Assembly: GCF_000090795.2 (NCBI RefSeq) | Contig: NW_003546298.1 | Coordinates: 193,554 to 257,553, forward strand | Direction of reading: 5' to 3' | Length of the DNA: 64,000 bases | Source: Amphimedon queenslandica | Lineage: Eukaryota > Porifera > Demospongiae > Haplosclerida > Niphatidae | In this document: positions 61,651-64,000 of the stretch, piece after piece | How positions within the stretch are numbered: the first letter of the stretch is position 1 | How the letters are laid out: each line of letters opens with the position of its first letter | Program-made: the position numbers and the translations under genes | Notes under the pieces: model-generated | Database searches by the model: none | The model's input: the letters and a program-made list of their open reading frames with translations, nothing else | Told to the model about the DNA's origin: nothing

Positions 61651-64000
61651 GGAAGCAGTGAGATCCAATGTTGAAGTTGATAGGGGCATGTCACTAGAAA
61701 GGACACTCAGCAAGGTAATAGCTAAGGAAGGGGATAGCTTCAGACAGCATACAAGAGGGGGATCCCCATTGGGATCACAGTGTTAGTTGTTAGCAGCAGA
61801 AGGAAATTGGCATCACATGGAGTTAGCTTCCAACATCTAGGGCAGATAGGTAGGTCTAGGGGTACCCAATGTGATACGGATGGTGAAGCAATGTGTGGTC
61901 AAGGGAGAAAGAATTGGAATGAGGACAAGTGTCGGATAGCAACTACATTATGGCGAAGGTGTAACTATAACAATCAATAATACAAATTATACAAGCAATA
62001 ATAACCAATACAAGTGTTAACGATAGTTAGAAATTCGCAAGTGTTCAAGACTAAGATTGGCTAGCATTAATAAACATTAATTATACTTGCATCAATAATG
62101 ACACAGTGAATTTCAGTCAATTAGCTCGAATAAACAACAGATATAATAAACGAAGTATAAATACTATAAATAAAAATAAACAAGTAAACAGAGACATTAA
62201 TTGCCCTAAAAGCTGAGGCCTTTTGGGAGCCGGGCTACGATAACATAATGGGGGGTCTAATGTTAGGGATATTCAACAGTTAATGTCGGTTTCTCCTAAT
62301 AGGAACCCAGGCATGGAGAAGGAAGCCATATCCTTATATCTACCAACTCCTCGCCCTCGAAGGCACTCCTTCCCCTATGGGTGGGGGAGTGGAGGGTTTC
62401 CTCTCTCTAGTTGAATGGTTACCTTTTCTGCAGTCCCTTCCCGACCAATCCTTTGCAGCTTTTCTGGCTCGTGGGATAGGCAGTGGTTTTCGAATTGGGA
62501 TCGATAAAAATCACCAATTGTAGGCAGAGAAGTCCAATCGCCCATTGCATTAAAAAATGAGGGCACTGTGTCGGCCTATATTTGGGAAGAATTTGGGGGG
62601 GGGGAAAGCTACGTTTAGCAGCCCCAACGAAGTCGTGCATGTCAGCCCAATTGCCATAATACCAAAAACAAGCCAGCTGGGGAAATACCGCCTAATCGTA
62701 AATTTGTCTGCTCCAGATGGTAGCAGTGTAAACGATGGCATTTCCCCTGCCCTTGCCACCTGTCATACACATCAGTCGACGAGGCGGTGGCAATCGAGGC
62801 AGGTCAGAGTGCCTGGATGGCTAAACTTGATATTCAGTCGGCCTACAGGAAAGTACCCGTTCATCCAGCAGACCAGGCACTGCTGGGTATCCACTGGAGG
62901 GGCGTAACATTCTGCGACTGAGCCCTCCCATTTGGCCTACGGTCAGCGCCTCTGTTGTTCACGGCAGTGGCAGATGGCCTTTCATGGGCCATGGAGTGTT
63001 GCAGGTCCACAACTTGATCCACTACCTTGACGATTTTTTCTTCTGCTCCAGGGCGGAGTCCAGCGAGTGCGAGCAGGCATTGAAGACTGCAGTGAATGTC
63101 TGCCAGCACCTGGGCTTGCCAGCAGCCCCTCATAAAGTGGTGAGCACTTGCACAACCATCACATTTCTTGGAATTGAAATTGATTCATGTCGGTGGGAGT
63201 TACGGCTGCCCGAGGACAAACAGGCTCGCCTGATGAGCATCCTTCAGGAATGGAAGCATGACAAGAGACAGTCAGTAACAAAGAAACAGCTCCAGTCCCT
63301 GGTCGGACTATTGAACTATGCAGCATGCATTGTTCAGCCTGGAAGACCATTCACATGTTTGCTCATTGAGGCCTCAAAAATCCCACAGGAGCCTGATCAC
63401 TGGGTCCGATTAAATGTGGAATGCAGGTCCAATATTGGTGGCAGGAATTCCTGCGTTTCTGGAATGGTCGGTCATTCTACCCAGGTCGCCCATGGGCGGC
63501 TGGCTACAGTGTACTCCAACGCATCCGGACATAGGGGTTGCGGCGCTGTGTGTCTGCCGGTGAGCAAGTGGTTCCAGGTACAGTGGCCGGAGTCCTAGTA
63601 CTCAATCGCCATTGCAGCAAAAGAGTTGCTTCCCATCATCGTTAGCGTAGCTGTATGAGGGCAAGAGTGGGCTGGTCTCAGGGTACTAATCCGGTGTGAC
63701 AATGACGCAGTGGTCGCATGTCTGCGAGTGGGTTTAGCAAAGGATCCTCTGTTAGCCCACTTGCTAAAAATTCTGTTGTTACTCTCCGCTCTGCATAAAA
63801 TTCAATTGGTAGAAGTGCATGTTGCCGGCCGCTCTAATGGAGCAGCTGATGCTTTGTCTCGGGGTAATTCAAAGTTATTTTTTCTCTCATCCCCCAGACC
63901 AGTCGGGCTCCTCACACAGTGCCAGCACAGCTACTTGAGCTGTTGTGGGATTGGAAGGCAGCTTGGACATCAGAGGATTGGATGCAGAGGCTAGATGCCT

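Larger units (their letters stand above)
58970..64000 (+). mobile_element. DIRS-like retrotransposon fossil, open at right edge
   Basis: GC-richer than the host DNA. In order: a leader; a gag-like region (about 59489-61107) with a Gly/Thr-rich start, a conserved helical middle and Cys/His clusters of the DIRS type (CHFNSEMC and CSMCGKAGHPSMDC motifs); reverse transcriptase (about 62400-63600; YLDDFFF catalytic box and FLGIEI); and an RNase H part (63600-63900; ending NGAADALSRG). The tyrosine recombinase expected after it would lie beyond the window. Two AT-rich blocks interrupt it. Broken, with several breaks. Start and family terminal repeats were not identified, so the left limit is approximate. 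Confidence 0.8.

Noticed and set aside
61430-61720. Leu/Tyr/Phe-rich minus-strand frames
   Set aside because: They are low-complexity translations of the AT-rich block and AAT run.

Overview
The window reads as nuclear DNA of an early-branching animal, most likely a demosponge. Reasons: AT-rich sequence; very compact multi-exon genes with many introns under about 100 bp; a purely animal gene set (RFX, RYBP, NOX5 type oxidase, IP3-receptor family channel, YTHDC1); and abundant short DNA-transposon relics (MITEs). The species assignment is inference; no database could be consulted. All gene names rest on remembered family sequences compared by eye.

Layout, left to right: 5' exon of iduronate-2-sulfatase (IDS, minus); a 3.8 kb spacer carrying a diverged tandem duplication and MITEs; ORC2 (plus, intronless); a very divergent IP3-receptor-like channel (minus, about 11.4 kb); RYBP/YAF2 (plus); an RFX transcription factor (minus); condensin SMC2 (plus); a Ras-family GTPase (plus); a seven-finger CCCH protein resembling ZC3H10 (minus); the m6A reader YTHDC1 (plus); WDSUB1-like WD40/U-box protein (minus); NOX5-like NADPH oxidase (plus); the 3' (FAT/kinase/FATC) half of ATR (minus). 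From about 57 kb the host genes stop and the window is occupied by retroelement fossils: a broken Ty3/gypsy integrase segment with a 189 bp LTR, then a GC-richer DIRS-like element running off the right edge.

The host genes form an almost strict alternation of head-to-head and tail-to-tail neighbours, with start-to-start gaps of only 91, 112 and 157 bp for three pairs and about 0.7 kb for a fourth. The short spacers carry candidate shared control sites (NRF1-like palindromes, CACGTGATCA boxes, X-box half sites beside the RFX gene). Several genes share cell-cycle and chromatin roles (ORC2, SMC2, ATR, RYBP, WDSUB1-like ligase), but the sequence alone does not show that they are co-regulated.

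The most unusual observations are the IP3-receptor-like channel with a non-canonical selectivity filter, two possible C-termini for YTHDC1, a hAT-type MITE sitting against an SMC2 splice donor, an inverted pair of repeats bracketing SMC2 exons, and an ATR gene whose N-terminal half is not found upstream where retroelements now lie.
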